The notes under the pieces: model-generated
Database searches by the model: none
Seen by the model: only the letters and a program-made list of their open reading frames with translations
What the model was told of the DNA's origin: nothing
Translations under genes and position numbers: made by a program
Shown: in pieces, positions 47,401-58,904 of the stretch
Position numbering within the stretch: position 1 is the first letter of the stretch
Layout: the number at the start of each line of letters is the position of its first letter
DNA from: Plotosus lineatus
Lineage: Eukaryota > Chordata > Actinopteri > Siluriformes > Plotosidae
Length of the DNA stretch: 64,000 nucleotides
Assembly (NCBI GenBank): GCA_024760905.1
Contig: CM045729.1
Location: 51,482,080-51,546,079 of the forward strand
Reading direction: 5' to 3'

Positions 47401-47666
47401 GTAGTCCAATTTCCACCAACACCCTGTTGGTTAACAGCAGTGATGGCGGTCGTTGTTAACCCGGGCCTCAACCGATCCGGTATGAAATTTGTTTTTAGGG
47501 TATGCATTTTGTATTCTGGCAAAAGTTTTACGCCGGATGCCCTTCCTGTTGCAACCCTCTGCATTTATGTGGGCTTGGGACCGGCGAACAGTGGTGACAG
47601 TGGGGATTGGACCACTGACCTTTGGATTAATTACCCATCGCATTAACCACTCAGCCACCATTACCC
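44482..47666 (-). mobile_element. RTE-clade LINE copy B, near full length with tRNA-like 5' end
   Basis: The 3' end (TCTTCTTCTTTTCC.. on the plus strand) lies at 44482. Pol frames: endonuclease 46461-47564 ('[20 protein letters not shown]', '[12 protein letters not shown]', '[12 protein letters not shown]'), RT 45080-46249 ('[20 protein letters not shown]', '[20 protein letters not shown]', '[11 protein letters not shown]'), C-terminus 44511-45025 ('[20 protein letters not shown]'). RT blocks missing from copies A, C and D are present here, but frameshifts separate the parts. Upstream of the 5' UTR the minus strand shows tRNA-like promoter boxes (TGGCTGAGTGG, GGTCCAATCCC) at about 47600-47660. 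Lies in PDE11A intron 2. Confidence 0.9.
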
Positions 47667-47779
47667 TATAAAAAAATGTTTGAGTGCATCAATTATTTGA
47701 TAATTGCATCAATAATCATATAGGTCAGAATAGAACGCTCACAGCTTGTTAGGGAAATATATCTTTTTAGCTCTCATTT

Positions 47780-48040
47780 ATTCATGTATTCATTTTCTTG
47801 AACTGCTTAATCCCAAATAGGGTCGTGGGGAGGCTGGCACCCAGCTCAGCTGACTCTGGACGAGGGCAGAGTACACCCTGGACAGCTCGCCAGGCCATCG
47901 CAGGGCAGAAACACGTTGACGGCAGTGCAGCCTACTCTTGTCGAGAGTCAGCAATGGTTCTTTTACATGAACCTCACACCGTAGACAGTGAGAGACATGA
48001 CCAGCGTTTGATAACCCAATTAGCTGCACTTGGGGGAAGT
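47780..48040 (-). mobile_element. tRNA-SINE type II (L2 tail), head missing
   Basis: Tail and core as in 61262-61603; ends in the core at 'TTAGCTGCACTTGGGGGAAG'. 5'-truncated. Confidence 0.85.
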
Positions 48041-48317
48041 TATGTCACTTAATATTCAATTTCACTTTCAGTTATTAGGGATTTTATTTTCATTAAATTT
48101 TTAACTTCGAGATTTGGTTGGGTAAGAATATGAGACAAGTGGCCTTGACATCAACACATAATTAAATCTGGAAATGAAAATTAATGAAATACCAACATTT
48201 TTTGAAAAGTAAAAAGAATTCAAGGTCAAGTTCATAAATTCGATTTAAGCCTGCTGGCAGGTTTTTCTGTTGCATTATTTTTCTTGCTCATATATAGAGA
48301 ATCCATGACAAGACATT

Positions 48318-48582
48318 CATTCACTCATGCAATCATTTCACAAACTGCTTAATCCTATTGGGGTCACAAAGAGGCTCGTGCCTATCTTAGCCAACTCTGA
48401 GCAAAGGGGGTTGTACCCTGAACAGCTCGCCAGACCACTGTAGGTCCAACACCATCACAACCGTTTACATTCACACATAACTCTATGGACAATTTGGAAT
48501 AGCCAATTAGCCGACTGTGCATGTGTTTGGACTGTTGGAGGAAACCGGAGTGCCCTGAGCTAACCACTACCCCAATGCACCA
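48318..48582 (-). mobile_element. L2-tailed SINE (type III)
   Basis: Tail 'CTTAATCCTATTGGGGTCAC', body 'AGCCGACTGTGCATGTGTTT', remnants of the head at the right. Partly deleted. Confidence 0.8.
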
Positions 48583-49290
48583 CCTATGATAAGACAGCCT
48601 TTTGGAAATCATATAAAAGCAATTCATAAACTCAAGTATGGGTTAGTTATACGAAATATGAAAATTTCATACAAAAATATGCAACTTCGGAGATTTTCAA
48701 ACAACTTCAAAGGTCAGGGCTTCAGATATATTAACATATATAGTATATAGATTTGATATTTGTGAAACATCAATCAGTTCATGATGCTTATAATTATCTA
48801 AAAGAGAATGACTAATTGCTTTCCATATGTGTTTTTTTAATGATAGACCTGCATGGCAGTCCAGCTGCTATCCTTTCATTAAAATGAAGGAAAAAAGTCT
48901 TTCATTAACTCTGACCCACACAGAAGCAAGTCTCTGTAAACACAGGAGGAATATTTATACTGTGGAGAGATTTATCATCTTTTAATTTAACTGGTGTTGA
49001 ATCCCCTAAGACTGCTGTATTTAGATGAGCACAAGAATATGTTTATACACATATTACTCTAACAGGAATGTGGGGGGGGGGGGGGGGATCTCTGTGTTCC
49101 AGGGAGCAAATATATCACACAAAGGCCCTGTGTTTTATTGTCAGTGGGAAATGCGTCTGACTGGCATTCAGAGCAAAGATAAAACCTAATCTGGTTTTAT
49201 ATTAAATAATTAGTGAGGATTTCTTTATTGAGAATGTTTTATACTGTCTGGATTTAAACTATGTTTAGAAAAGGTAGGTAAATAAATAGA

Positions 49291-49312
49291 CAGACAGACA
49301 GACAGACAGATA
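49291..49312. repeat. (GACA)n short repeat
   Basis: About five units of ACAG/GACA. Confidence 0.85.
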
Positions 49313-49417
49313 CATAGATTGATATATAAAATCTTCAGGAAAGAAGAGATGAGGTAACATATACATCACAGAATTTCCATCACAAAGAAGTTGAATCAGA
49401 GCACTGGTCGGCCACAG

Positions 49418-49724
49418 CAGAGGTGCCAAACTCATTTTCACTAAGTCTCATCGTTAAATTTAAAGGTGATCGAGAGTCGAAGAGTCTTTTATTAAAAAAG
49501 GGCTTAACAGTGACAAACGAGCATGCGAGCTTTTTGAGTCAGAAATGACTGGTTGTATACTTGAACAAAGCTGCTACCACCTAGTGGAAGGATGATGAAT
49601 TAGGTTTCGTGGTAATGTTAGATGCAAAGAATGTTTGATAGTCATATTCTTTGAAAGCTCTAGTGGGCTGCATAAAATGAGTCAGTGGGACAGATTTGAC
49701 CCACGGGCTGAAGTTTGACACCTG
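49418..49724. mobile_element. hAT-like MITE (CAGGGGTGTCAAACTC type)
   Basis: Left CAGAGGTGCCAAACTCATTT and right complement CAGGTGTCAAACTTCAGCCC form short imperfect inverted ends typical of a common hAT MITE group. No clear 8-bp duplication remains. Confidence 0.6.
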
Positions 49725-49884
49725 AGGTTATGGCTCAATTATCCAACCATATCTGTTTGTCACAAAGAAGAGGATATATGTGGATTTTCTCTTCGAGTAT
49801 GGCTTCTGGTCTGTCCTTTTTCTGTCAGATTAACTGGAGGTCTATAAAGTGGCACAAGATTTATCAGTTGAATAAATGAGGAGC

Positions 49885-50221
49885 AGGGGCAGTGGTGGTC
49901 TAGTGGTAAGGGCGCTGGATCGATGATCCAAAGGTTGGGGGTTCGAATCCCACTCTCCACAAGGTTGTCACTGTCCTCCCCAGTGCAGCTAACTGGGTTA
50001 TCAAAGTCCGGCCATGTCTCTCACTGTCTATGGTGTGAGGCATGTAAAAGAACCATTGCTGACTTTCGTAAAGAGTAGCTGCAAAGCCGTCGGCGTGTTT
50101 CCACCCTGCGATGGCCTGGTGAGCTGTCCAGGGTGTACTCTGCCCTCGCCCAAAGTTGGCTGGGATGGGCGCCAGCCTCCCCGCGACCCAAATTAGAATT
50201 AAGCAGTTACAGAAAATGAAC
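49885..50221 (+). mobile_element. tRNA-SINE type II, full-length reference copy with TSD
   Basis: Flanked by TAAATGAGGAGC at 49873-49884 and 50222-50233. Head GGGCAGTGGTGGTCTAGTGG, perfect B box GGTTCGAATCC, shared core to about 50095, then the L2-type tail 'CCTGCGATGGCCTGGTGAGC' to 'TTACAGAAAATG'. The clear duplication and intact boxes suggest fairly recent activity. Confidence 0.93.
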
Positions 50222-50274
50222 TAAATGAGGAGCCCCTTCTCAAAGAAGAGGAAGCGGAAGCTGAATTATTCTCT

Positions 50275-50609
50275 TTCATTCGTTCTAAACCACTTAATCT
50301 TAAGTAGAGTCACGGGAAAACTGGCACCCATCTCAGCCGACTACGGACGAGTGCAGAGTATACCCCGGACAGCTCGCCAGGCCATCGCAGGGCAGAAACA
50401 CATGGACAGCTATGCAGCCTAAGTTTTAAGAAAGTCAGCAATGGCTCTTTTACGTGCCTCTCACCATCGACAGTGAGAGGAATGGCTGGCCTTTGATAAC
50501 CCAATTAGCTGGACTGGAGGGACAGTGACAACCCGTTGAGATTGGGGCTTGAACCGTCAACCTTGGGGTCAGTGATCCAGCATCTTACTACCAGGCCATC
50601 AATGTCCCC
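50275..50609 (-). mobile_element. tRNA-SINE type II (L2 tail)
   Basis: Minus-strand copy lying tail-to-tail with 49885-50221. Head at the right ('CTACCAGGCCATCAATGTCC', complement), more diverged. Confidence 0.85.
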
Positions 50610-50784
50610 CAAGCTGAATATCTGACTGTAATTTTCAAGTTAAAGAACATGACTATAGTACTGTAGTTGGTTTGTCTCTGTCTTGGAAATATTGAAAACA
50701 ATATATTCTGGCAAGTCCTGCTTTTTGGCTTGCACTGTGAGTGGACAGCTCTAATTATTAAATGGTATACTACTACTTGGGGCA

Positions 50785-51066
50785 TTGTATTTTACTGGTT
50801 AGCATTCTCATCTCACAACAAGAAAGGCCTAGTTTTGAACCCTGTGGTTGTGTAGTTGTGGCTCAGTAGTTTGACATTCATACCGAAGGGCAATTTGAAA
50901 TTCACTTATCCTAATGTGCATGTGTTTGGCTTCTGGGAGGAAACCAGAAAAAACGTGGAGAGGATATGCAACTACAGTACACACAGAAACGGCCTGACCA
51001 AGGCTGGGACTCAAACCCAGAACTATCTTATTGTAATTTATTAACCATTATGCTGCCGTGCTGCCA
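50785..51066. mobile_element. Rearranged type III SINE pieces
   Basis: A plus-strand head-like stretch ('GCATTCTCATCTCACAACAA', 'CCTAGTTTTGAACCC') is followed by a minus-strand body and head ('CCTAATGTGCATGTGTTTGG', 'GGGACTCAAACCCAGAAC'). Two opposite heads suggest inversion or two insertions. Confidence 0.6.
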
Positions 51067-51858
51067 AAATCAAGGATTTTTTAAAATTATTATTAAACGT
51101 ACTGTATATATGTTGTTTGATTTGAAAACCTTTACAAATCACACATATAGATCTCACATGGCCTATCTATTCCTCTACTTGCACAATCATTTCAAATCCA
51201 AAAGAGATTAAGTAATATAGCAATCCCACTATTTTACTGAGCATTGCACTGTTGAGTTAAAGCCACAGAAGTATTATAGCAGTATCAATACAACATGCTT
51301 CAATGATTTTTGAAAAGCATTCAAATAAATGTAACATGTATTAGAGAGGATCAAACAAGCAACAATGATTTTATGATTTTTATTTGTTTTCAATGAATTA
51401 TTCAGCCCTACACTTTATTAATATGATTCATAGCCCTCTCTAACACAATATTATGCTGCTCTTTGTTAGCCAATACTAGCTGTTGAGTGCATTATATCAA
51501 ATAGACACTTAAGGTGGTAAGCAGAATCAGAAGGCCAATGCTGTTGCTGCAGTAAGACCTGTGAGGTAATTAGATATTAATTTTACTGTTGGCACTTTGA
51601 ATAGACAACTGGCTCAAAGATGCTTAGCCAGACAGATTCATCTTGTAATTCAAAGTGAAAGGAAGAAAGAAAATTCAAAGTGGAGGGTAACACCAAAATT
51701 AAAATCTAACACTGCACAAACCTGGGGGTGGGGGGGACATCAGTACATTTGTTCAAAAAGTTTTTTTACATGGAATGTGAGTTCTGGGGCAGCGCATCCA
51801 CCACACAGCAAAAAGGTCCTTGACTTGATCCCTGAGTTGTAGTTTAAAGAATAAATAT

Positions 51859-53174
51859 ACCGTATTTGACGTGATAAGCGCCCAGGGTGCTTAAAAAATT
51901 GAACTGGGTGGGCGCTTATTAAAATGTTACCAGCAGAGTGGAACGGTAAGTGTATATTACCATCGAGGTGGAAAACATGAATAATAACAGAACAATATAT
52001 GAGTTTTACTGGTATTTGTGTTATTAATTTTGTGGAATCAACCAAACTATTTACATGAAAGCTGAAAATAAACAGAAAACAGCATAAATTTTTATAAAAG
52101 ACCTCTTACTTTTCCTTCCCGGGTTCTGTTCCTTTAAACATTTTCCTGAAAGTAAAATTGAGCCAATCAACATGAATGTCAACTTTAGCACATGGCACGT
52201 TGAACCAATCAACACGAACATAAACAAAAGCACATGACCAGGAATGTCTTTAAATTTATGAAGTTAGTGAGCAGGAGAATCGGGTGAAAAATACTCGTCA
52301 TCACTTTCTGATAGGTCCATATCTGGCTCATTGCTCCATTCATTTAGAGCATCCCATAGTTTTGCTGTAGCAGTTTCCAATGGTCATCATTGGTTGTTGG
52401 ACATTTACCAAGAGATCAGTAAAATATTTTCTGTTTTTTAAAGCACAGCGGAACAATCACATGTGTTGTTACTGATGAATATTATAGCCATTCCCCAGTG
52501 GCAGGGGGTCTTGAAATACAGTGGTACCTCACCTTATGATAGTCCCAGCAAACAAAAAATACAGGTTACGAAAAACATTTTCCAAAATTTTTTGTCTCTG
52601 TATACAAAACAAGTTCTCCTTACGAAACGCACCAAACGAGCCATTCAAAGATTCAAGCGCACCATTCAAACATTAAAACGCGCCATTCAAACAATGCATG
52701 AGTTGCTCTCCCATTGAATCTCCCAACATCCCGCCCCGCTGGCCTCCCTTTGGCTAGGCGTGATGACTGTTCCATCCATGTGTGTGTGTGATTTCCGGTG
52801 TAAGTGAAAAGAAGAAGCGGGCTCATGGCATGCGGTTGAGTGATATCGCAAAGGAATATGGTCAAACGATATTAAACAGAAGGAGGCCTTAAAAGGTATG
52901 CTTTTATCATTTTTAAAGGGTTTAGGGGGCAGTTTAGGGAGCCTTGGGATGCGGTTCAACTTACAAAAAGTCCAGGTTATGAAACCACTTACTGAACGGA
53001 TTCATTTCGTGACTTGAGGTACCACTGTGTACAAACACTTTATACAGTTACAGTGACTGATTGAATAAAATTGGTAAGTTTGATCTAAGATTTTGCTTCC
53101 AGTACACATGGGCCCTTATTAGAAGTAGGTTCAAAAACTCTGGGGGGTGGGGGGTGGGGGTATCTGAATACGGT
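51859..53174 (-). mobile_element. DNA transposon remnant F, copy 2
   Basis: Left end ACCGTATTTGACGTGATAAG, right end ..GAATACGGT. On the minus strand, the frame ending at 52264 reads '[20 protein letters not shown]' then '[12 protein letters not shown]' and stop, intact over the last about 35 codons. A separate MITE at 52519-53027 is inserted in it; copy 1 at 26392 lacks that insertion. Confidence 0.7.
52519..53027. mobile_element. Tigger-like MITE nested in remnant F
   Basis: Inverted ends CAGTGGTACCTCACCTTATG and complement CAGTGGTACCTCAAGTCACG, TA on the left. The uninterrupted homologue at 26392-27233 shows the empty site. Confidence 0.85.
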
Positions 53175-53371
53175 ATAAATAATACAAATAAATTCTGTAA
53201 TGAATTCTGAGAAAGCTGGTAATGAAGAAGGACCTGATGCTGTAGAAAAATAGAGTGAATGGATTGATGGGAGAATGGAGTGAAAATGACTTTAGTATCA
53301 TTGTTATTGAGATCCAGTAAACAAATCTTGGGGAGAAAGTGGAGTGAAGGGATCCAATATTCCACACTATA

Positions 53372-54221
53372 GTCGGCCCCCAATTTACGAGATTAATCCA
53401 TTCCAGAGCCTGCTTCGTATCGCGGGGATTTCATAAGTAGCGGTCGCATTTTGCATGTTAAACAAACCCTTTAAAAATGATAAAAGTACACCAATTTTGT
53501 ATGAAATATGTGTTAAAATTAAAAGAAAATTATTTATTAAATCATTTAAACATTTTATTAACATATTAAACCATTTTATGAACATATTTATTAATTAAAC
53601 CATTATTATACATTTTTATTAACACACACACACACACACGCACACACCCACACGCACACACCCACACACACACACACACACACTCCTCTCTCACTCTCTC
53701 GCTCTCTCTCTTTCGCTCTCGCGGGCCACACCCACAAGACGTGAATTAAAAGCGCATTCCCTGCTTGACAAACTCAACTTTAATTTGATTCCTTGAGGGA
53801 TCTGGATGCCAGATGAGCTCAAATGCGCCCACATTTTTAAACATTTACTGAATTTAAACAACTTTAAAAACTAAAAACTAAAGCAGTATCCCCCTCTCTC
53901 TATCTCTCGCGCGCACGCTGCCGGCCACGCCCACAAGACGTGATTCAAATTGCATTCCCTGCTTGACCATTTACTGAATTAAAACAACTTTAAAAACTAA
54001 ACTAAAAACTAAAGTGTTATTCTTTCTCTCTGTCTCTCTCTCTCGCGCGCGCTGCGGGCCACGCCCACAAGACGTGAATTCAAAGCGCGTTCTCTGCTTG
54101 ACAAACTCAACTTTAATTTGATTCCTTGACGGATCGGAATTCCAGATGAGCTCAAATGCACCCACATTTATTAAACATTTACTGAATTAAGCAACTTAAA
54201 AAACTAAAGTAAAGCATTATT

Positions 54222-54271
<50 letters not shown>

Positions 54272-54748
54272 CGCTCTGCGGGCCACGCCCACAAGACGTG
54301 AATTCAAAGCACATTCCCTGCTTGAATATTTACTGAATTAAAACAACTTAAAAAAGTAAAGTAAAAACTAAAGCGTTATTCTCTCTCTCTCTCTCGCTGC
54401 GAGCTGCGGGCCACGCCCACAAGATGTGAATTCAAACCGTGCTTGACAAGCTCAACTTTAATTTGATTCCTTGACGGATCGGAATTCCAGATGAGCTCAA
54501 ATGCACCCACATTTATAGAACATTTACTGAATTAAACAACTTAAAAAACTAAACTAAAAACTAAAGAGTGACGCTTCTATCTGGGAGGCCAGCGGGGCTG
54601 GGTGTTGAGAGACAGCCAATGAGAGAGCAACTCGTCCAGTGAAATTTTGATTGGCACATTTGAATTTTGAATTTCTTTTCGTGAGAGGGGGTTGTTTCGT
54701 AACCCGGGGATTCGTACATATGTGTCTTCGTAAGTTGGGGGGCGACTG
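53372..54748. mobile_element. Tigger-like MITE with expanded internal repeat
   Basis: Ends GTCGGCCCCCAATTTACGAG and complement CAGTCGCCCCCCAACTTACG, the same family as 8760-9449. Length 1.38 kb versus 0.69 kb, the difference being a tandem array (next entry). No transposase. Confidence 0.8.
53700..54560. repeat. Tandem array of alternating long and short units inside the MITE
   Basis: The anchor 'GGCCACGCCCACAAGA' recurs at about 53724, 53923, 54057, 54280 and 54409, giving spacings near 200, 133, 223 and 129 bp. Short units lack the block starting 'ACAAACTCAACTTTAATTTG' up to the poly-T-side 'CCCACATT'. Each unit also carries a CT/CG-rich tract ('CTCTCTCTCGCGCGC'). Confidence 0.85.
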
Positions 54749-55204
54749 TGATGTTTATGTAAAGGCCTGCAGGGGATATGAAATGCTCAGAAGATATGGT
54801 ACTGAGGGTTTAATGGTCAATCCAGGTTTGAGAATAAGGCGTGTGTGCAGGTACTGATCAGCAGTGGAGCTAACACATAAACAGTGCTTGTGACTGAACC
54901 TAACAGTGACACAACAGTAGGATGGATTGGTTCAGCAATTGTATGAATGAATGAAAAGTTATATGTCATGCTGAGCACACTGTTGTTTTACTAAAGAGTG
55001 TGTTTAAATTGGTCAAATCTGATGGCAAAAGGACATAGCATCATGCACATCATAGTATACCAACCAAAGTACAGTAGTCAAATATAAAATAGTGTTCTCA
55101 GTGCAAGTACCAGAATCTATGAAAAAGTTATTTTCTTGATTAGTCATCAGATACCCAATCATATCCAGCAGCAATGTATGAGGAACCAGATTTAACAATA
55201 GCTG

Positions 55205-55480
55205 AACTTAGAACATGCCTATTCCAGCCTACTCTGGGTGAAGGAGCGGTACACCCTAAACAGATCCCCAGTCTATTGCAGGGCCAACATGGACACAAAC
55301 ATTTACACTTAGGGTAAATTTAAAACAGCTAATTAGCACAGTATTTGACTTGTGTGAGTAAACTGCAGTATCTAAAGGAAACCCACACAAACACATGGGA
55401 AGACATGCAAACTCCACAGAGAAACAACTCAGGACTTGAACCCAGGACCTTCTTGCTGTGAGGCAGAAGTGCTCATGCTT
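55205..55480 (-). mobile_element. L2-tailed SINE (type III)
   Basis: Tail 'GCCTACTCTGGGTGAAGGAG', body, and head-side 'CAGGACTTGAACCCAGGACC'. Diverged. Confidence 0.8.
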
Positions 55481-55997
55481 CCAATAAATAAAAAGAGTGG
55501 CATCAGGAAAATCGCTGAGAAATACAGTAAAAATGAAGAGAGACAAACAGAAAGGTCTGCAGCTGTGCATGTGTTTCTGGGGTCTGCTATCAATTGTCCT
55601 GTCAAAAGATGCTAATGAGCTAGTAGATCAATTAATCAGGAAAACTGTATCACCATAATAGAAACACAGTTTACTGTAGAAGCTCTTGCATGTACTGGGA
55701 TGTCGACATATAGTACAGTACGCAATATTTTAAGAGACAACATTATCCATTTTATCTGTGACTTATGAATGACAAGTTCCACAAAGGATTGTATAAACGA
55801 GGCCAAGCAGCAAATCATTGTCTCAGCCTGTATTTAAGAATATATTTATGTGCTCAAAGCACAACATTCCCACAACATCTCTTAGGTAGAGCTTAGTGAC
55901 ATGGCTGATGCATTGCACTGATGTGGTTTTTTTATATGCTTTTCAGTGTGCATTAGCATCACATTAATGCCTGCACTACTTGCCACTGAATTAATGA

Positions 55998-56025
55998 TGA
56001 AACTGTGTGTGTGTGTGTGTGTATA

Positions 56026-56105
<80 letters not shown>

Positions 56106-56106
56106 C

Positions 56107-56148
<42 letters not shown>

Positions 56149-56151
56149 TAG

Positions 56152-56207
<56 letters not shown>

Positions 56208-56235
56208 AATATATATATATATATGTGTATGTATA

Positions 56236-56277
<42 letters not shown>

Positions 56278-56278
56278 A
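55998..56278. repeat. Large compound (TG)n/(TA)n microsatellite
   Basis: About 280 bp of interleaved TG and TA tracts, giving long meaningless tyrosine/isoleucine or cysteine/valine open frames on both strands. Confidence 0.97.
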
Positions 56279-56825
56279 TGAGTGCGTGTGCACATGTGTT
56301 TGTATGTGTGTACAAAAGATGTAGAGAAATAGAATAACAGGGAGAGAGAGAGAAAAGACAGCAGTAGGAATAGCGAGACAGAAACAAGAAAGTGTGGGTG
56401 ATTATGAGTGCAAGGAAGAGAAAGACCTAGAACAGAGTGTAGCTATTGTTTCAACTGAGGCATTGCTTTGAAATGCCATATGAGCAATAACTAGTGTAGG
56501 CTCAGCATCCATTTGTGTCAACAGTCTCTGGCAAGCATTCAGCTGTGTCAGTTTGTAGAGAAGGATTCACTCAAACAAAGTGAATGGCACAAACATTTTT
56601 TTATTTATTATTAATAAAAGATACTTTATGGCCTTAGTTTTCACCGAGAGATACTTTGAATTGGATTACATAAATTACACTCTGATTGTGGATATTTGGA
56701 GATCAGCACTGTGAACTTCCTTTATTTTAAATACACAGCCAGTCACATTCTCAATGGTCTATCACTAGGCATATAACTTATTCTCCTCTGTAATACATAC
56801 ATATCTTAGATGATGCTATTCACGT

Positions 56826-57166
56826 TCATTCATTCATTTTCTGAACTGCTTAGTCCTAATTAGAGTCGAGGGAAGGCTTGGTGCCCATCTTAGCTGACTC
56901 TTGGTGAGGCCAGAGTACACCCTGGACAGCTTGCAAAGGATTGCAGGACAGAAACATGCTGATGGCTATGCAGGTACTCTTGACAAAAGTCAGCAATGGT
57001 TCTTTTACATGCCTCTCACCATAGACAGTGAGCTACATGACCGGCCTTTGATAACCCAATTAGCTGCACTGGTGGACAGCAATGACAACCTGTTGATAGT
57101 GAGGCTTCAACCCACGACACTGGGATCAGTAATCCAGAACCTTACCACTGGGCCACCACTGACTCC
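56826..57166 (-). mobile_element. tRNA-SINE type II (L2 tail)
   Basis: Full-length but diverged: tail at the left, core 'GTCAGCAATGGTTCTTTTAC', head complement 'CACTGGGCCACCACTGACTC' at the right. Confidence 0.87.
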
Positions 57167-57176
57167 GTATTATTCA

Positions 57177-57530
57177 CTTTACTCGATCACTTTCTGAACT
57201 GCTTAATCCTCAATTAGGGTCACAGGGAGGCTGAAGTCTATTTCTCTCCTGAAAATGTGCAAAGACAGGGTATACCCTGGACAGCTTACCAGACCATCAC
57301 AGGGCAACACGCAACTATTTATACTCACATCCACACCTAGGGGTGACTTGAATGATAAAAAATAGCCAATTAGCCTGATGTGCATGCCTTTGGACTAGGG
57401 AGGAAACAGGAGCACCTGAAGGAAACCCATGCAAGCACGGGGAACACCAGCAAACTACACAAAGAAATACTTAAGACCAAGACCTTCTTTCTGTGATGCA
57501 GAAGCACTAAACACTATACCACTGTGCGTT
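57177..57530 (-). mobile_element. L2-tailed SINE (type III), near complete
   Basis: Tail 'CTTAATCCTCAATTAGGGTC', body 'CCTGATGTGCATGCCTTTGG', head at the right with A-box-like complement 'CACTATACCACTGTGC'. Directly adjacent to the type II SINE at 56826-57166. Confidence 0.82.
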
Positions 57531-58049
57531 CGCATTATCCAATTAGAAATAATACATTAATAAAGGTCTTAGATAGTTAAATACGCCTGCAACTCTTAGC
57601 CTTTTTTGTATAATGAACACATTGTAAGGTGACACACCCACCCTAACACATGTTATTTAGACAGATTTATAGCGCAATTATAACGCTTGGTTGGGATAAA
57701 AAATCTCCTCGGACACTACATACTGTATATGTCATGCATGGGATCCTTATGTGCTCGACTTTCAGACTACTGTATTAAAGCTTCTTATTTGAGGAGGCAG
57801 TGTTATCATTTGGAGCCACAGTCTTCAACAGTCCTCACTCACTGGTTTCTATCTTGCTTACTAACACAGCCGCTCGGGTTCTCTTATTTTTAAAGACAAA
57901 AATATGACCAGGACTAAGTTCTATAAAATGGCTTCAAATTCAAATAGTTCTTGCAAGTTTACCCAAGCTTTTAAATACTGGAAATAAAATATCATAAACT
58001 CATTTATGGTAGCTAACACTCATTTGTTATACTTGGTGTATACAGTGTG

Positions 58050-58600
58050 GCAGTGCCCTGATGGAGCTTCAATCCTGTGTAGCACCCCTTGATACTTGGG
58101 GTCCATCACAGACTCAGCAAACAGAGGATGCGGTTGGGGTAAATGATGGTATCCATCAGTCATTGGACAGTGGTGGGAAGTTGCTTCTATGGCACACATT
58201 GCTGTAAAACGTTAATACTTGGTTGGTGCATCAACAAGGTGTGTGACTACCAACCTGGAGATCACCAGGTTGATGCGACAGCCATCCACAACCAGGAGTC
58301 CATGGGAGCTAATTGGCCAAGCTCTCACGTGAAAGAGAGATGGCATACACTTAATTCCTTGTCACTCACAGTGATCACCAGCCGTTCATGGGTGTTTGGG
58401 AGCTCACTCTTACAAGGGGCAGGTGGTGCTTTCCCTCCGAGCGTGTTCAAGTGTTGCATGCGTAGCAGTTCAGAAAGAGGCGGGTGGCAGCATCACATGT
58501 CACAGAGGGGGCATGTGCATGCACACTCCACTCACTGGTTGGTGGTGATTATGTGACAGGGAAGGCAACGCTTGACGGGTGAGAATTGGATAAAACTAAA
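58050..58600. repeat. Probable dispersed repeat of unknown class
   Basis: GC-richer block with phrases typical of repeated fish DNA ('GATCACCAGCCGTTCATG', 'TTCAGAAAGAGGCGGGTGG'). No terminal repeats or coding signal are visible. The 137-codon open frame inside is not protein-like. Confidence 0.35.
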
Positions 58601-58904
58601 TCAGGGAAGAAAAAAGTTAATACTGGCTGAACCAGAAGGTGTTTGGGTCCTTGCTCTTGGCTCTCTTCCCCATCTTGCTTCTAGACCATCAGCTTTGGGA
58701 TCTGTCTCTTCTCTTGCTGCCTAGTGTGTCTTGTCCCTTTGTGTGTGGGTGCAGTTGTGATGCAGTTGTCACTATTGTTCACTTCACCAGTTGGTGGAAC
58801 GTTTTTGGTGTGGACTGGTATAGACACATACATACATTATCTTTGGGCCATTGCATGCGCTCTTTTACTATGTTGGCCACACTTTCATTTCATTCCTGCA
58901 CATT

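Noticed and set aside
49885..49960. Possible tRNA gene (good A and B boxes)
   Set aside because: No cloverleaf 3' half or terminator follows; the same head recurs in many copies with a SINE body.
53048..53383. Overlapping minus-strand frames near 53131-53383
   Set aside because: They run across the boundary of two unrelated DNA elements, so cannot be one gene.
55946..56324. Long open frames of tyrosine/isoleucine or cysteine/valine repeats
   Set aside because: They are translations of TA/TG microsatellites on both strands; the same applies near 5105, 7236, 10024, 11176-11713, 13394-13702, 36860 and 60842.
58143..58556. 137-codon open frame as a possible gene
   Set aside because: Composition and odd residues are not protein-like, no splice context, and it lies in a probable dispersed repeat.
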